Of a stretch of DNA of 35,319 nt, positions 8,186 to 15,968 are shown in pieces. Source of the DNA: JAQVEM01 sp964601205. GTDB lineage: Bacteria; Actinomycetota; Humimicrobiia; Humimicrobiales; Humimicrobiaceae. Where the stretch lies: NCBI GenBank assembly GCA_964601205.1, contig CAZRML010000034.1, positions 1 to 35,319 of the forward strand, read 5' to 3'. The notes under the pieces were generated by a model, which was not told where the DNA came from, ran no database searches, and saw nothing but the letters and a program-made list of their open reading frames with translations. Each line of letters begins with the position of its first letter. Positions within the stretch are counted from its first letter, which is position 1. The translations under genes and the position numbers were made by a program.

Positions 8186-8689
8186 GTGGCTGAACTTTCT
8201 AAAGATACAGAATTAAGTGAAAAAGTAATAAAAATAAATAGAGTTGCAAAGGTAGTAAAAGGCGGCAGGAGGTTTAGCTTCAGCGCCCTGGTGGCAGTAG
8301 GCAACATGAATGGTATGGTAGGAGTTGGTTTTGGGAAAGCCAATGAAGTTTCTACTGCGATCCAGAAGGGTATTAATAATGCAAAGAAAAATATGTTTAA
8401 GGTACCTCTGGTTGATGGGACCATACCATATGCAATTGATGCCCGCTTTGGTGCAGGGCATGTCTTTATGAAGCCGGCCTCTCATGGTAAGGGTGTAATA
8501 GCAGGCGGGCCGGTAAGGATGATAATGGAATTAGCCGGGGTGAAAAATATTCTTACCAAGTCATTAGGAAGTGCCAATGCTTTAAATATTGTTAACGCAA
8601 CTATAAATGGCTTAAAAATGCTTAAAACACCGGAGCAGGTAGAAAGTTTACGGCAAATAAATCAGGAAGATAAAGCAGAGGTCAGTTAA
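8186..8689 (+). CDS. rpsE: 30S ribosomal protein S5
   Basis: S5 lies at the back of the 30S subunit and contributes to mRNA unwinding and decoding accuracy. The 167-aa protein has the double-stranded-RNA-binding fold with RVAKVVKGGRRFSFSALVAV and GVGFGKANEV, then the C-terminal domain with GPVRMIMELAGVKNILTKS. It starts with GTG 8186 behind AAGGAGG at 8172-8178. The gene that normally follows, rpmD (L30), is missing: rplO starts only 48 nt later. Confidence 0.97.
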   Translation: MAELSKDTELSEKVIKINRVAKVVKGGRRFSFSALVAVGNMNGMVGVGFGKANEVSTAIQKGINNAKKNMFKVPLVDGTIPYAIDARFGAGHVFMKPASHGKGVIAGGPVRMIMELAGVKNILTKSLGSANALNIVNATINGLKMLKTPEQVESLRQINQEDKAEVS

Positions 8690-8737
8690 TATAATGTTTT
8701 GGTTAATTAGTTTGGGTTCTTCCGGAAGGAGAAAAAA

Positions 8738-9178
8738 GTGAAACTCAGTGATTTAAAGTCCCCCGGGTCTATAAAGAAAAAGAAAAGAGTGGGCAGAGGA
8801 AATGGTTCCGGTCACGGGACTACAAGTGGCAGGGGCACCAAAGGCCAATTGTCCCGCTCGGGAGGTAAAACCAGACCGGGTTTTGAGGGCGGACAGATGC
8901 CTCTCCAGAGGAGATTGCCTCATCTTAAAGGATTTAAAAATAAACGAAAAAAAATAAATAATCTGGTAAATGTGGGGCAGTTAGAAAAATTTAATGATGG
9001 CACCACCGTTGATGCCGGGTTTTTGGAGAAGAACGGATTTCTTAAAAAGAAGTCAGATCCTGTAAAAATACTGGGCTATGGTAAGCTTACAAAGAAATTA
9101 ACTGTTAAAGCTAATTTTTTCAGTAAGAGTGCTATAGATAAAATTGAAAAAGCGGGTGGGAAGATAGAGGTGGTTTAA
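8738..9178 (+). CDS. rplO: 50S ribosomal protein L15
   Basis: L15 is a late-assembly protein with a long unstructured N-terminus. Here that N-terminus reads KKKRVGRGNGSGHGTTSGRG and continues with the family's RSGGKTRPGFEGGQMPLQRR. The length, 146 aa, is standard. The start is GTG 8738 behind GAAGGAG at about 8725-8731. The TAA stop shares its last A with the secY ATG, so secY translation is probably coupled to rplO. Confidence 0.97.
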   Translation: MKLSDLKSPGSIKKKKRVGRGNGSGHGTTSGRGTKGQLSRSGGKTRPGFEGGQMPLQRRLPHLKGFKNKRKKINNLVNVGQLEKFNDGTTVDAGFLEKNGFLKKKSDPVKILGYGKLTKKLTVKANFFSKSAIDKIEKAGGKIEVV

Positions 9179-10437
9179 TGTTCAGGGCTATAATAAATGC
9201 CTTTAGAATTAGCGAGATAAGAAACAGAATATTATTTACTGCAGGCATTTTAGCCGTTTACAGATTTGGCGCTAATTTAACCGTGCCGGGTGTTGATGCC
9301 TCTAAAATTTTAGAGCAGGTTGAAACCGGAATAATGGGAATGATGGATTTATTTTCGGGAGGAGCACTGGGCAACTTTGCGGTTTTTTCACTGGGCATAA
9401 TGCCATACATAACAGCAACCATTGTTATGCAGCTTCTTCAGGTAGTAATTCCAAGGTTGGAACAACTGGCTAAAGAAGGAGAGCTGGGAAGAAGAAAGAT
9501 AAATCAGATAGCGAGGTATTTGACAGTTGGACTGGCATTAATACAGTCTACAGCTATGGTATTTTCCTTCAGAAGTTATGGTGCCATACCCCAGTTTGAT
9601 TTTATGCATGTCAGTATGATAATTATTACTCTGACTGCAGGGACTACGGTGATAATGTGGCTTGGTGAATTAATAAATATTCATGGAATAGGGAATGGAA
9701 TATCGCTTATTATATTTGCCAGTATAATCTCAAGGATACCGGGCCAGCTTATAAGCTTGTTTAGATTGGGCACAAATTATTTCTTCCTGACCCTTTTTAT
9801 AATTTTTGCTATAGGATTGATTGTGGCCATAATACTTATTCAACAGGGGGAGAGGAAAATACCGGTTCAGTACGCGAAAAGGGTTGTAGGGAGAAAAGTT
9901 TTTGGCGGGCAGAGCACATATATACCACTAAAGGTAAACCAATCGGGGGTAATGCCCATAATACTGGCTGTATCTGTGGTATTGTTTCCTACCACCCTTG
10001 CACAGTTTATACCGGTGGGGTGGATACGGTCAATTGCTAATGCCATGAGCCCCACTATAGAGGGGAGAATAAACCCGGTTTATGCCATCACTTATACACT
10101 TCTTATTATAGTATTTGCTTATTTTTATACCGCTATAACTTTTAATCCTATTGATACGGCAGATAATTTAAGAAAATATGGAGGTTTTATACCGGGGCTT
10201 CGTCCAGGGAAAAATACTGCAGATTATTTGACCAATGTTTTAAACAGGATAACACTGCCGGGAGCGATATTTCTGGCTATAATTGCGCTTCTGCCGGAGT
10301 TATTGATTAACTATCTGAAGATACCATTTAGATTCGGTGGAACTTCAATAATTATTGCTGTGGGTGTCGCACTGGATACTATGAGGCAACTTGAATCACA
10401 GCTTACTATGAGAGATTACGAGGGGTTTTTAAAATGA
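9178..10437 (+). CDS. secY: Preprotein translocase channel subunit SecY
   Basis: SecY forms the membrane channel for protein export and membrane insertion. The 419-aa protein shows about ten hydrophobic segments. It contains YRFGANLTVPGVD at the start, the plug-region DLFSGGALGNFAVFSLGIMP, and the cytoplasmic loop with QQGERKIPVQYAKRVVG that contacts SecA and the ribosome. Its ATG overlaps the rplO stop by one base. Its own TGA overlaps the adk start (ATGA). Confidence 0.98.
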   Translation: MFRAIINAFRISEIRNRILFTAGILAVYRFGANLTVPGVDASKILEQVETGIMGMMDLFSGGALGNFAVFSLGIMPYITATIVMQLLQVVIPRLEQLAKEGELGRRKINQIARYLTVGLALIQSTAMVFSFRSYGAIPQFDFMHVSMIIITLTAGTTVIMWLGELINIHGIGNGISLIIFASIISRIPGQLISLFRLGTNYFFLTLFIIFAIGLIVAIILIQQGERKIPVQYAKRVVGRKVFGGQSTYIPLKVNQSGVMPIILAVSVVLFPTTLAQFIPVGWIRSIANAMSPTIEGRINPVYAITYTLLIIVFAYFYTAITFNPIDTADNLRKYGGFIPGLRPGKNTADYLTNVLNRITLPGAIFLAIIALLPELLINYLKIPFRFGGTSIIIAVGVALDTMRQLESQLTMRDYEGFLK

Positions 10438-11069
10438 GAATAGTTTTACTGGGACCGCCGGGTGCAGGAAAGGGAACGCAGGCTAAGGCAATTTCTAAAG
10501 AAATTGATGTGCCCCATATTTCAACTGGAGATATCTTAAGGAATGAGATTAAAAACGGGACTGAATTGGGTAAAAAGGCAGCAGATTTTGTTGAAAGCGG
10601 TAAATTGGTTCCGGATGAGATGATAATAGAGATAATAAAAAGCAGGATAGGAAGCGGGGAATTAGACAGGGGATTTTTAATGGATGGTTTCCCGAGAAAT
10701 CTAAAGCAGGCAAAGATGTTTTCAGAGATGATGGAAGAACTGAATATTAAGCTGGATAGAGTTATAAATATAGTCGTTGGCGAAAATGAGGTTATCAGAA
10801 GGCTCGGCAACAGGAGAATATGCAGTGTATGTAAGAGTATATTTAGTATTGGTGACGATGGCAATAATATGAAGAGGTGCCCTAAATGCGGGGGGCTTTT
10901 GTTGAAAAGGAAAGACGACAGTGAGGATGTTGTCAGGCACAGATTAGAAGTTTACGAATCAGAAACAAAACCTCTTATAGATTATTATACCGACAGGGGA
11001 ATATTGGCCAATGTCGATGGTTCGGGGAAAGAAGAAGAAATAACCGGAAGGATATTAGAAAATATATGA
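10434..11069 (+). CDS. adk: Adenylate kinase
   Basis: Adk interconverts ATP, AMP and ADP in the cytosol. The 211-aa product begins with the P-loop GPPGAGKGTQ (residues 7-16), then STGDILRNEI and DGFPRNLKQA of the AMP-binding region. The LID domain carries two cysteine pairs (CSVC and CPKC, about residues 127-148), the zinc-binding form found in many Gram-positive and thermophilic bacteria. The start overlaps the secY stop, and the TGA overlaps the map ATG. Confidence 0.98.
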   Translation: MRIVLLGPPGAGKGTQAKAISKEIDVPHISTGDILRNEIKNGTELGKKAADFVESGKLVPDEMIIEIIKSRIGSGELDRGFLMDGFPRNLKQAKMFSEMMEELNIKLDRVINIVVGENEVIRRLGNRRICSVCKSIFSIGDDGNNMKRCPKCGGLLLKRKDDSEDVVRHRLEVYESETKPLIDYYTDRGILANVDGSGKEEEITGRILENI

Positions 11070-11830
11070 TAATATGCAAGTCTAAAGATGAGATAGAGAT
11101 AATGCGCAGGGCAGGCGAAATTGTTGCCGAAGTTCTTTTAGAAATAGAGAAAATAATAGAACCAGGTATTACTACAGATTATATAGATAAAATAGCCGAA
11201 GATTTTATAATTAGTAAAGGAGCAATTCCTGCTTTTAAAGGTTATGTGGGGAAGTTTGGTAAAAGACCCTATCCGGGTAGTGTGTGCGTATCCATTAATG
11301 AAGAAGTTGTCCACGGGATTCCCGGTAAAAAAGTTATAAAGGAAGGGGATTTAGTTTCTGTAGATGTTGGTGTTAAGAAAGACGGGTTTTATGGAGACGC
11401 GGCCCGGACTTTTAAAGTTGGTGAAGTGATCCGGATTGCCGATAAACTGTATAAAGCCACCAGAGAAGCACTTGATCTGGGTATAGAAAAGTGCTTTGCC
11501 GGTAATAGATTATCTGATATATCGCATGCAATAGAAAGCAGGGCACTGAGGGATAACTTTTCTGTAGTGAAGGATTTTGTCGGTCACGGAATTGGAAGAG
11601 AAATGCATGAAGACCCCCAGGTTCTGAATTATGGAATTCCCGGAAGAGGGCCGGTTTTAAAAGAAGGTATGGTTCTTGCTATAGAGCCAATGTTAAATCA
11701 GGGTGGCAGTGAAGTGCTAGTATTAAATGATTTATGGACTGTAGTGACTTATGATAGGAAGCTTTCATGCCATTTTGAAGATTCAGTGGCTATATGTGAG
11801 GGCAAACCTGTAATATTAACCAGAGTTTAG
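11066..11830 (+). CDS. map: Methionine aminopeptidase, type I
   Basis: Map removes the initiator methionine from nascent proteins. The 254-aa protein has the short type I architecture. The metal ligands are visible in VSVDVGVKKDGFYGDAARTF (two Asp), GHGIGREMHEDP (His), AIEPML (Glu) and HFEDSVAI (Glu). Its ATG overlaps the adk stop by 4 nt. Processing matters for neighbours such as glmS, whose catalytic Cys follows the initiator Met. A 102-nt gap to infA follows, unusually wide for this operon. Confidence 0.98.
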   Translation: MIICKSKDEIEIMRRAGEIVAEVLLEIEKIIEPGITTDYIDKIAEDFIISKGAIPAFKGYVGKFGKRPYPGSVCVSINEEVVHGIPGKKVIKEGDLVSVDVGVKKDGFYGDAARTFKVGEVIRIADKLYKATREALDLGIEKCFAGNRLSDISHAIESRALRDNFSVVKDFVGHGIGREMHEDPQVLNYGIPGRGPVLKEGMVLAIEPMLNQGGSEVLVLNDLWTVVTYDRKLSCHFEDSVAICEGKPVILTRV

Positions 11831-11873
11831 GGTAGTATTATTATAAAAATTTTATAGACATACTGAAGTATTT

Positions 11874-11906
11874 TTGATAACCTACGTATTTGCGCTATTT
11901 TAATAT
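11874..11906 (+). promoter_or_regulatory. Candidate promoter upstream of infA
   Basis: A -35-like TTGATA at 11874-11879 is followed by TATTTT at 11896-11901 (16-nt spacer), with TAATAT overlapping at 11901-11906. It lies in the only wide gap between map and infA, where many bacteria have an extra promoter feeding infA-rpmJ-rpsM. The match is moderate and the region is AT-rich, so this is a suggestion. Confidence 0.35.
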
Positions 11907-11919
11907 AAAAATAATAGCG
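11893..11919 (+). promoter_or_regulatory. Inverted repeat reaching the infA SD
   Basis: CGCTATT at 11893-11899 and AATAGCG at 11913-11919 are perfect complements around a 13-nt A/T loop. The last G of the right arm is the first base of the infA GGAGG (11919-11923). If the arms pair in RNA, they would partly hide the SD of a gene that also seems to use a weak AUU start. The left arm overlaps the candidate -10 box, so a DNA-level role is also possible. Confidence 0.4.
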
Positions 11920-11932
11920 GAGGTTTTATAAG

Positions 11933-12154
11933 ATTTCTAAAAAAGAAGATATAATAGAGGCCGAGGGAACTATTTTAGAGGCTCTTCCCAATGCTATGTT
12001 CAGGGTAGAGCTTGATAATGGACACAAAGTACTGGCTCATATTTCAGGCAAGATGAGGATGCATTATATAAAAATTTTACCCGGGGATAAAGTTAAGGTT
12101 GAAATATCACCGTATGACCTGAGCAGAGGAAGAATTATTTTTAGAAAAAAATGA
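11933..12154 (+). CDS. infA: Translation initiation factor IF-1, apparent AUU start
   Basis: IF-1 is an OB-fold protein that occupies the 30S A site and assists IF-2 and IF-3. The frame encodes all 73 residues, including EGTILEALPNAMFRVELDNG, LAHISGKMRMHYIKILPGDK and SPYDLSRGRI, all near-invariant. The protein opens (M)SKKEDIIEAEG, where the first codon is ATT at 11933-11935, 9 nt after GGAGG (11919-11923). Upstream in frame are only AAG, TAT, TTT, AGG, CGG and then a TAG at 11915. The first in-frame ATG is at residue 22, inside the conserved core. An AUU start is therefore the simplest reading. A base error at this codon is the alternative. Confidence 0.93.
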   Translation: MSKKEDIIEAEGTILEALPNAMFRVELDNGHKVLAHISGKMRMHYIKILPGDKVKVEISPYDLSRGRIIFRKK

Positions 12155-12213
12155 TTTGAAGCCAGGTTTTATGGCTATTGATAAAAGGAAGTTGATGGAA
12201 AGAGGGAATATAA

Positions 12214-12327
12214 ATGAAGGTTAAACCATCAGTAAAGAAAATGTGCAAGAATTGCAAGATTATAAAAAGAGAAGGAAAAGTTATTGTTATCTGTAAAAAT
12301 CCACGACATAAACAGAGGCAGGGTTAA
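12214..12327 (+). CDS. rpmJ: 50S ribosomal protein L36, zinc-binding type
   Basis: This 37-aa protein reads MKVKPSVKKMCKNCKIIKRE in its first 20 residues. Cys11, Cys14, Cys27 and His32 form the zinc site of the C+ form of L36, a small protein of the 50S subunit. ATG 12214 follows GAGGG at about 12203-12207. It lies between infA and rpsM, its normal position, and its TAA is 11 nt before the rpsM start. Confidence 0.96.
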   Translation: MKVKPSVKKMCKNCKIIKREGKVIVICKNPRHKQRQG

Positions 12328-12338
12328 GGAGGTTTTAA

Positions 12339-12713
12339 TTGGTAAGAATTTCAGGTGTTGACATACCGAATGATAAGCATATCTGTGTGGCTCTGACTTA
12401 TATTTATGGAATAGGCAGGTCAACTGCTGATAAGATACTGGATAAATTAAATATTAGTAAGGGTATAAAGGCCAGGGATCTTAGCGAAGACGAGCTGGTA
12501 AAAATAAGGGAGTACATAGAAAGTAATTATACCATAGAGGGAGATCTGAGAAGAGAAGTAACCCAGAATATAAAAAGATTAATCGAGATAAATTCGTACA
12601 GGGGGATCAGGCACAAAAGAGGTCTACCGGTAAGAGGGCAGAGGACCCACACCAATGCCCGTACCAGGAAAGGTAAGCGAAGAAGCGTGGGGATAGGAAA
12701 AGGAAAATCTTAG
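12339..12713 (+). CDS. rpsM: 30S ribosomal protein S13
   Basis: S13 in the 30S head contacts P-site tRNA and the 50S subunit. The 124-aa product begins (M)VRISGVDIPNDKHICVALTY and ends with RGLPVRGQRTHTNARTRKGK, the tail that reaches the tRNA. It starts with TTG 12339 behind AAGGAGG at 12327-12333. Confidence 0.97.
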   Translation: MVRISGVDIPNDKHICVALTYIYGIGRSTADKILDKLNISKGIKARDLSEDELVKIREYIESNYTIEGDLRREVTQNIKRLIEINSYRGIRHKRGLPVRGQRTHTNARTRKGKRRSVGIGKGKS

Positions 12714-12746
12714 ATAAATTTTAATTAGGGACCACAGGAGGTAAGG

Positions 12747-13145
12747 TTGGCAAAAAAAGCCAGTGGTAAAAGAAGATTAAAAAGTAAAGAAAGAAAAAAC
12801 ATACCATATGGTATTGCAAACATTCAGTCTACTTTTAATAATACTATTGTAAATATTACAGATCTGAATGGGAATACTATTGCATGGGGTAGTGCCGGTG
12901 GCCAGGGTTTTAAAGGTTCGAGGAAAAGCACACCTTTTGCTGCCCAGATAACGGCTACTGCAGTAGCAAGAAATGCAAAAGAATATGGAGTTGTAAAGGT
13001 AGATGTTAGAGTCAAAGGTGTTGGGTCGGGAAGAGAAACTGCAGTTAGAAGCCTGCAGGCTGCCGGGTTAGAAATAGGCAATATAATAGATGTAACGCCC
13101 GTACCGCATAATGGATGCAGACCGCCCAAGAGAAGAAGGGTTTAA
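12747..13145 (+). CDS. rpsK: 30S ribosomal protein S11
   Basis: S11 forms the platform near the E site. The 132-aa protein has GIANIQSTFNNTIVNITDLN, WGSAGGQGFKGSRKSTPFAA and the C-terminal DVTPVPHNGCRPPKRRRV, which is essentially invariant across bacteria. It starts with TTG 12747 only 5 nt after CAGGAGG (12735-12741). Confidence 0.97.
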   Translation: MAKKASGKRRLKSKERKNIPYGIANIQSTFNNTIVNITDLNGNTIAWGSAGGQGFKGSRKSTPFAAQITATAVARNAKEYGVVKVDVRVKGVGSGRETAVRSLQAAGLEIGNIIDVTPVPHNGCRPPKRRRV

Positions 13146-13172
13146 AAAGTATAAAGTAAGGAGTTATCTTAT

Positions 13173-13799
13173 ATGGCATCTTCTAAAAATACTGCCTGCA
13201 AACAGTGCAGGAGAGAAAAAGTAAAGTTATATCTAAAGGGGCAGAGGTGTTACTCTGATAAATGTGTGTTTGAAAAGAAACCATATGTTCCGGGCCAGAG
13301 AGCCAGGAGAAGGACAATGGAGACAGATTATTATGCACAGTTAAGAGAAAAACAAAAAGCCAGAAGATATTATGGTTTAATGGAAAGGCAGTTCAGGAAT
13401 TATTATGAGAAAGCAGTAAAAAGAAAAGGAGTTACAGGAGAGATTTTGCTTCAATTTCTGGAAATGAGACTTGACAGCATTGTTTACATAATGGGGCTTG
13501 CAGCCTCCAGGGCACAGGCAAGGCAATTGATTTCTCATGGTCATGTGCATGTTAATAATAAAAAAGTTGATAGGCCCTCATATCAGTTAAAAGAAGGGGA
13601 TGAAGTGAGCATCGCTGAATCAAGTAAAGAAATTGCTCCTGTGGTAGAAGCAAAAGAAAGTGGAGGAACTCTGACTGTACCGGAGTGGCTGAAAGTGGAT
13701 ATTGATAACTTAAAAGGTAAAGTATTGAGATATCCAGAGAGACAGGAAATAAAGGCTCCTATTAATGAGCAAGTAATAGTAGAACTTTATTCTAAATAA
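13173..13799 (+). CDS. rpsD: 30S ribosomal protein S4, zinc-binding type
   Basis: S4 starts 30S assembly and, in several bacteria, represses its own operon. The 208-aa product has cysteines 9, 12, 26 and 31 in the N-terminal zinc-knuckle form, then RRRTMETDYYAQLREKQKAR. An S4 RNA-binding domain with RLDSIVYIMGLAASRAQARQ is followed by HGHVHVNNKKVD. ATG 13173 follows AAGGAG. A terminator-like hairpin lies between its stop and rpoA. Confidence 0.97.
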   Translation: MASSKNTACKQCRREKVKLYLKGQRCYSDKCVFEKKPYVPGQRARRRTMETDYYAQLREKQKARRYYGLMERQFRNYYEKAVKRKGVTGEILLQFLEMRLDSIVYIMGLAASRAQARQLISHGHVHVNNKKVDRPSYQLKEGDEVSIAESSKEIAPVVEAKESGGTLTVPEWLKVDIDNLKGKVLRYPERQEIKAPINEQVIVELYSK

Positions 13800-13802
13800 T
13801 GT

Positions 13803-13827
13803 GAGTATTCATTTGAATATTCTTTTT
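13803..13827 (+). terminator. Terminator-like hairpin between rpsD and rpoA
   Basis: GAGTATTC (13803-13810) and GAATATTC (13815-13822) can form an 8-bp stem with one G-U pair and a 4-nt loop, followed directly by TTTTT (13823-13827). The next bases, 13828-13833, are the rpoA AGGAGG. The shape is that of an intrinsic terminator, but the stem is AT-rich and probably leaky. It could act as an attenuator that lowers rpoA expression relative to the ribosomal genes, or as an mRNA-processing or SD-masking element. Confidence 0.5.
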
Positions 13828-13843
13828 AGGAGGTAGATATAAA

Positions 13844-14779
13844 TTGCTAAAAATGCATAAACCCAATGTAATTGTTAAACATAAGGATGATTTTTCAGGG
13901 GAGTTTGTTATTGAACCACTGGAAAGAGGTTTTGGTCACACTTTAGGTAATTCCATAAGGAGAGTTCTTCTTTCATCTATAGAAGGTGTAGGAATTACGA
14001 GAATCAGGTTGGATGGTATTATGCACGAATTTTCAACTCTTGAGGGGATGAGAGAAGATATGTTGGAATTCATTGCTAACCTTAAAGAAGTTGTTTTCAG
14101 GATGGAAAATGATGAGCCTGTGATATTAAAACTTGAAAAGAAAGGTTCCGGGAGTGTAATAGCTTCAGAGATAAAGCTTACACCGGGAGTGGAAATAGTA
14201 AATCCAGATAAATATATCTGTACCCTGGCCAAAAAGGGGAAATTAAACGCGGAAATTAGAATTGAAAAGGATAAAGGTTATAAAAATGCAGAAGAAAATG
14301 CAGTGGAAGGGGAACCTATAGGAGTGGTACCCATTGATACGATATTTTCTCCGGTAAAGCTGGTTAATTTTAAAGTAGAGAATACAAGAGTGGGTCAGGT
14401 GACTAATTTTGATAAGCTTACAGTAAATATTAACACCAATGGCAGCATAAAGCCGGAGGAGGCTTTAAGCCAGGCATCCAAAATTATTAATGATTATATG
14501 GCGCTTCTGATAGACCTCTCAGATAAGGAAAATAAGGACGAACCTATTTTTGAAGAAATCGAGGAGGAGGACACAAAGCAGGTGTATCCCTCGATTGAAG
14601 AACTGGAGCTTTCAGTTAGAGCATATAATTGCCTGAAAAGGGAAGGTATTGATTCTGTAGAAAAATTACTGGGATACAGTGAAGATGAGCTTCTGGATAT
14701 AAGAAATTTTGGGCAAAAATCTATTCAGGAAGTTAAAGACAAGATTAAAGAACTGGGTTTATCTTTTAAACAGAAATAA
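13844..14779 (+). CDS. rpoA: RNA polymerase subunit alpha
   Basis: Alpha nucleates RNA polymerase assembly and contacts activators and UP elements. The 311-aa protein has the N-terminal dimerisation domain (FVIEPLERGFGHTLGNSIRR near residues 22-45). An acidic linker at about residues 225-245 precedes the C-terminal helix-hairpin-helix domain with LELSVRAYNCLKREGIDSVE. TTG 13844 is 10 nt after AGGAGG (13828-13833), so I prefer it to ATG 13853. Its place between rpsD and rplQ is canonical. Confidence 0.97.
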   Translation: MLKMHKPNVIVKHKDDFSGEFVIEPLERGFGHTLGNSIRRVLLSSIEGVGITRIRLDGIMHEFSTLEGMREDMLEFIANLKEVVFRMENDEPVILKLEKKGSGSVIASEIKLTPGVEIVNPDKYICTLAKKGKLNAEIRIEKDKGYKNAEENAVEGEPIGVVPIDTIFSPVKLVNFKVENTRVGQVTNFDKLTVNINTNGSIKPEEALSQASKIINDYMALLIDLSDKENKDEPIFEEIEEEDTKQVYPSIEELELSVRAYNCLKREGIDSVEKLLGYSEDELLDIRNFGQKSIQEVKDKIKELGLSFKQK

Positions 14780-14799
14780 CAGGCAGGTGAATTAGAATT

Positions 14800-15156
14800 A
14801 TGGTAATACCAAAAAAAGGCAGGAGATTTGGCGGAAGCAGCAGCAATCAGAAAGCAATTATGAGAAATCTAACTATTTCTCTATTTAATAATGGAAAAAT
14901 TAAGACTACACTTGCAAAAGCAAGGTTTGTGAGAAGCTTTGTTGACAAAGTAATAAGTACGGCCAAAAAAGATAACCTGGCGGCCAGGAGAAACTGTATA
15001 AAATTACTGGGGAATACTGAAGCAGTGCAAAAGTTGTTCAACGAAATTGCTCCGGCTATGTATGAAAAATCAAGCGGGTTTACCCGAATAGTTAAATACA
15101 AAAACAGGGCAGGAGATGGAGCACAGCTTGTGATTATGGAGCTTCTTAAAAAATAA
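14800..15156 (+). CDS. rplQ: 50S ribosomal protein L17
   Basis: L17 sits near the tunnel exit. The 118-aa protein includes FGGSSSNQKAIMRNLTISLF, corresponding to the family's RxxxxRxALxRNLxxSL. It ends with SSGFTRIVKYKNRAGDGAQL, corresponding to the family's GGYTRIxKxxxRxGDxAxMxxxEL. The SD before ATG 14800 is modest (CAGGTGA). Confidence 0.96.
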   Translation: MVIPKKGRRFGGSSSNQKAIMRNLTISLFNNGKIKTTLAKARFVRSFVDKVISTAKKDNLAARRNCIKLLGNTEAVQKLFNEIAPAMYEKSSGFTRIVKYKNRAGDGAQLVIMELLKK

Positions 15157-15206
15157 AAGATAATAAGTTTTGCTATTTTGAAAAGTTTAACTTTAAACCG
15201 GGTAAT

Positions 15207-15956
15207 ATGATTAGTAACTACATGGCTGTTGTGGAGTATGATGGGGCTGATTACAGCGGTTTCCAGAAACAGCCGGGGGGAATTAATACCATACAGGGTC
15301 AGTTGACCGCAGTTTTTTCAAAAATATTAAGTGAAGAGATTATTTTGAAATATGCGGGCAGAACCGATAAGGGAGTTCATGCAAGATACCAGGTAATAAA
15401 TTTTAGAACCGGAAGGGAACTGGATATTCATAGAATTAAGTGGTCTGCAAATAGTATGCTCCCCGACGATATAGTTATTAGGGAAATGAAAAAGGTTAAT
15501 CCTGCTTTTGATGCAAGAAGGGATGCATATTTAAGAGAATATAGCTATTTTGTAGTAAATAAAGATTATCAGAGCGTTTTTTTGAAAAAATACAGTATTC
15601 TTGTGAGCAGACAGTTAGATATAAGACTTATGAAAAAGGCCGCAAAGGTGTTTGTCGGGGAAAAAGATTTTGCGTCTTTTTGCAATCCCGGATGTTTGGG
15701 GAAAAATACTGTAAGAAGGATATACAGATTTACAGTAGAAAAGACCGGAGAAGATTTGATAGTTTTTAAAATTGCTGCAAACTCTTTTCTATATAATATG
15801 GTCAGGATTATAATCGGAACCCTGCTTGAGATAGGAAGCGGAAAGAGGGCGCTGGTAAGTATAAGGGAAGCTTTTAAAGAGAGAAATAGGGAGCTATCAG
15901 GTAAAATTGTACCTGCAAAGGGGCTCATTCTTACCGGTGTGGAATATTTTAGGTGA
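15207..15956 (+). CDS. truA: tRNA pseudouridine(38-40) synthase
   Basis: TruA converts U38-U40 of the tRNA anticodon stem to pseudouridine. The 249-aa product has the family's N-terminal VEYDGADYSGFQKQP and the catalytic-loop motif AGRTDKGVHA with Asp54 as the nucleophile. Later blocks are RDAYLREYSYFV and FLYNMVRIIIGTLLEIGSGK. There is no strong SD before ATG 15207. The gene follows rplQ and precedes rplM-rpsI, a conserved order in several phyla. Confidence 0.96.
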   Translation: MISNYMAVVEYDGADYSGFQKQPGGINTIQGQLTAVFSKILSEEIILKYAGRTDKGVHARYQVINFRTGRELDIHRIKWSANSMLPDDIVIREMKKVNPAFDARRDAYLREYSYFVVNKDYQSVFLKKYSILVSRQLDIRLMKKAAKVFVGEKDFASFCNPGCLGKNTVRRIYRFTVEKTGEDLIVFKIAANSFLYNMVRIIIGTLLEIGSGKRALVSIREAFKERNRELSGKIVPAKGLILTGVEYFR

Positions 15957-15968
15957 TTGGAGGAAATT

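Noticed and set aside
10406..10864. 152-codon antisense frame over adk, and similar long antisense frames at 15569-16099, 25251-25685, 26103-26720 and 31714-32571
   Set aside because: They are mirror frames of clear genes, with low-complexity hydrophobic translations and no SD or family resemblance.
12160..12176. AGCCA/TGGCT hairpin between infA and rpmJ
   Set aside because: It is only five base pairs with no U tract, and is likely chance.
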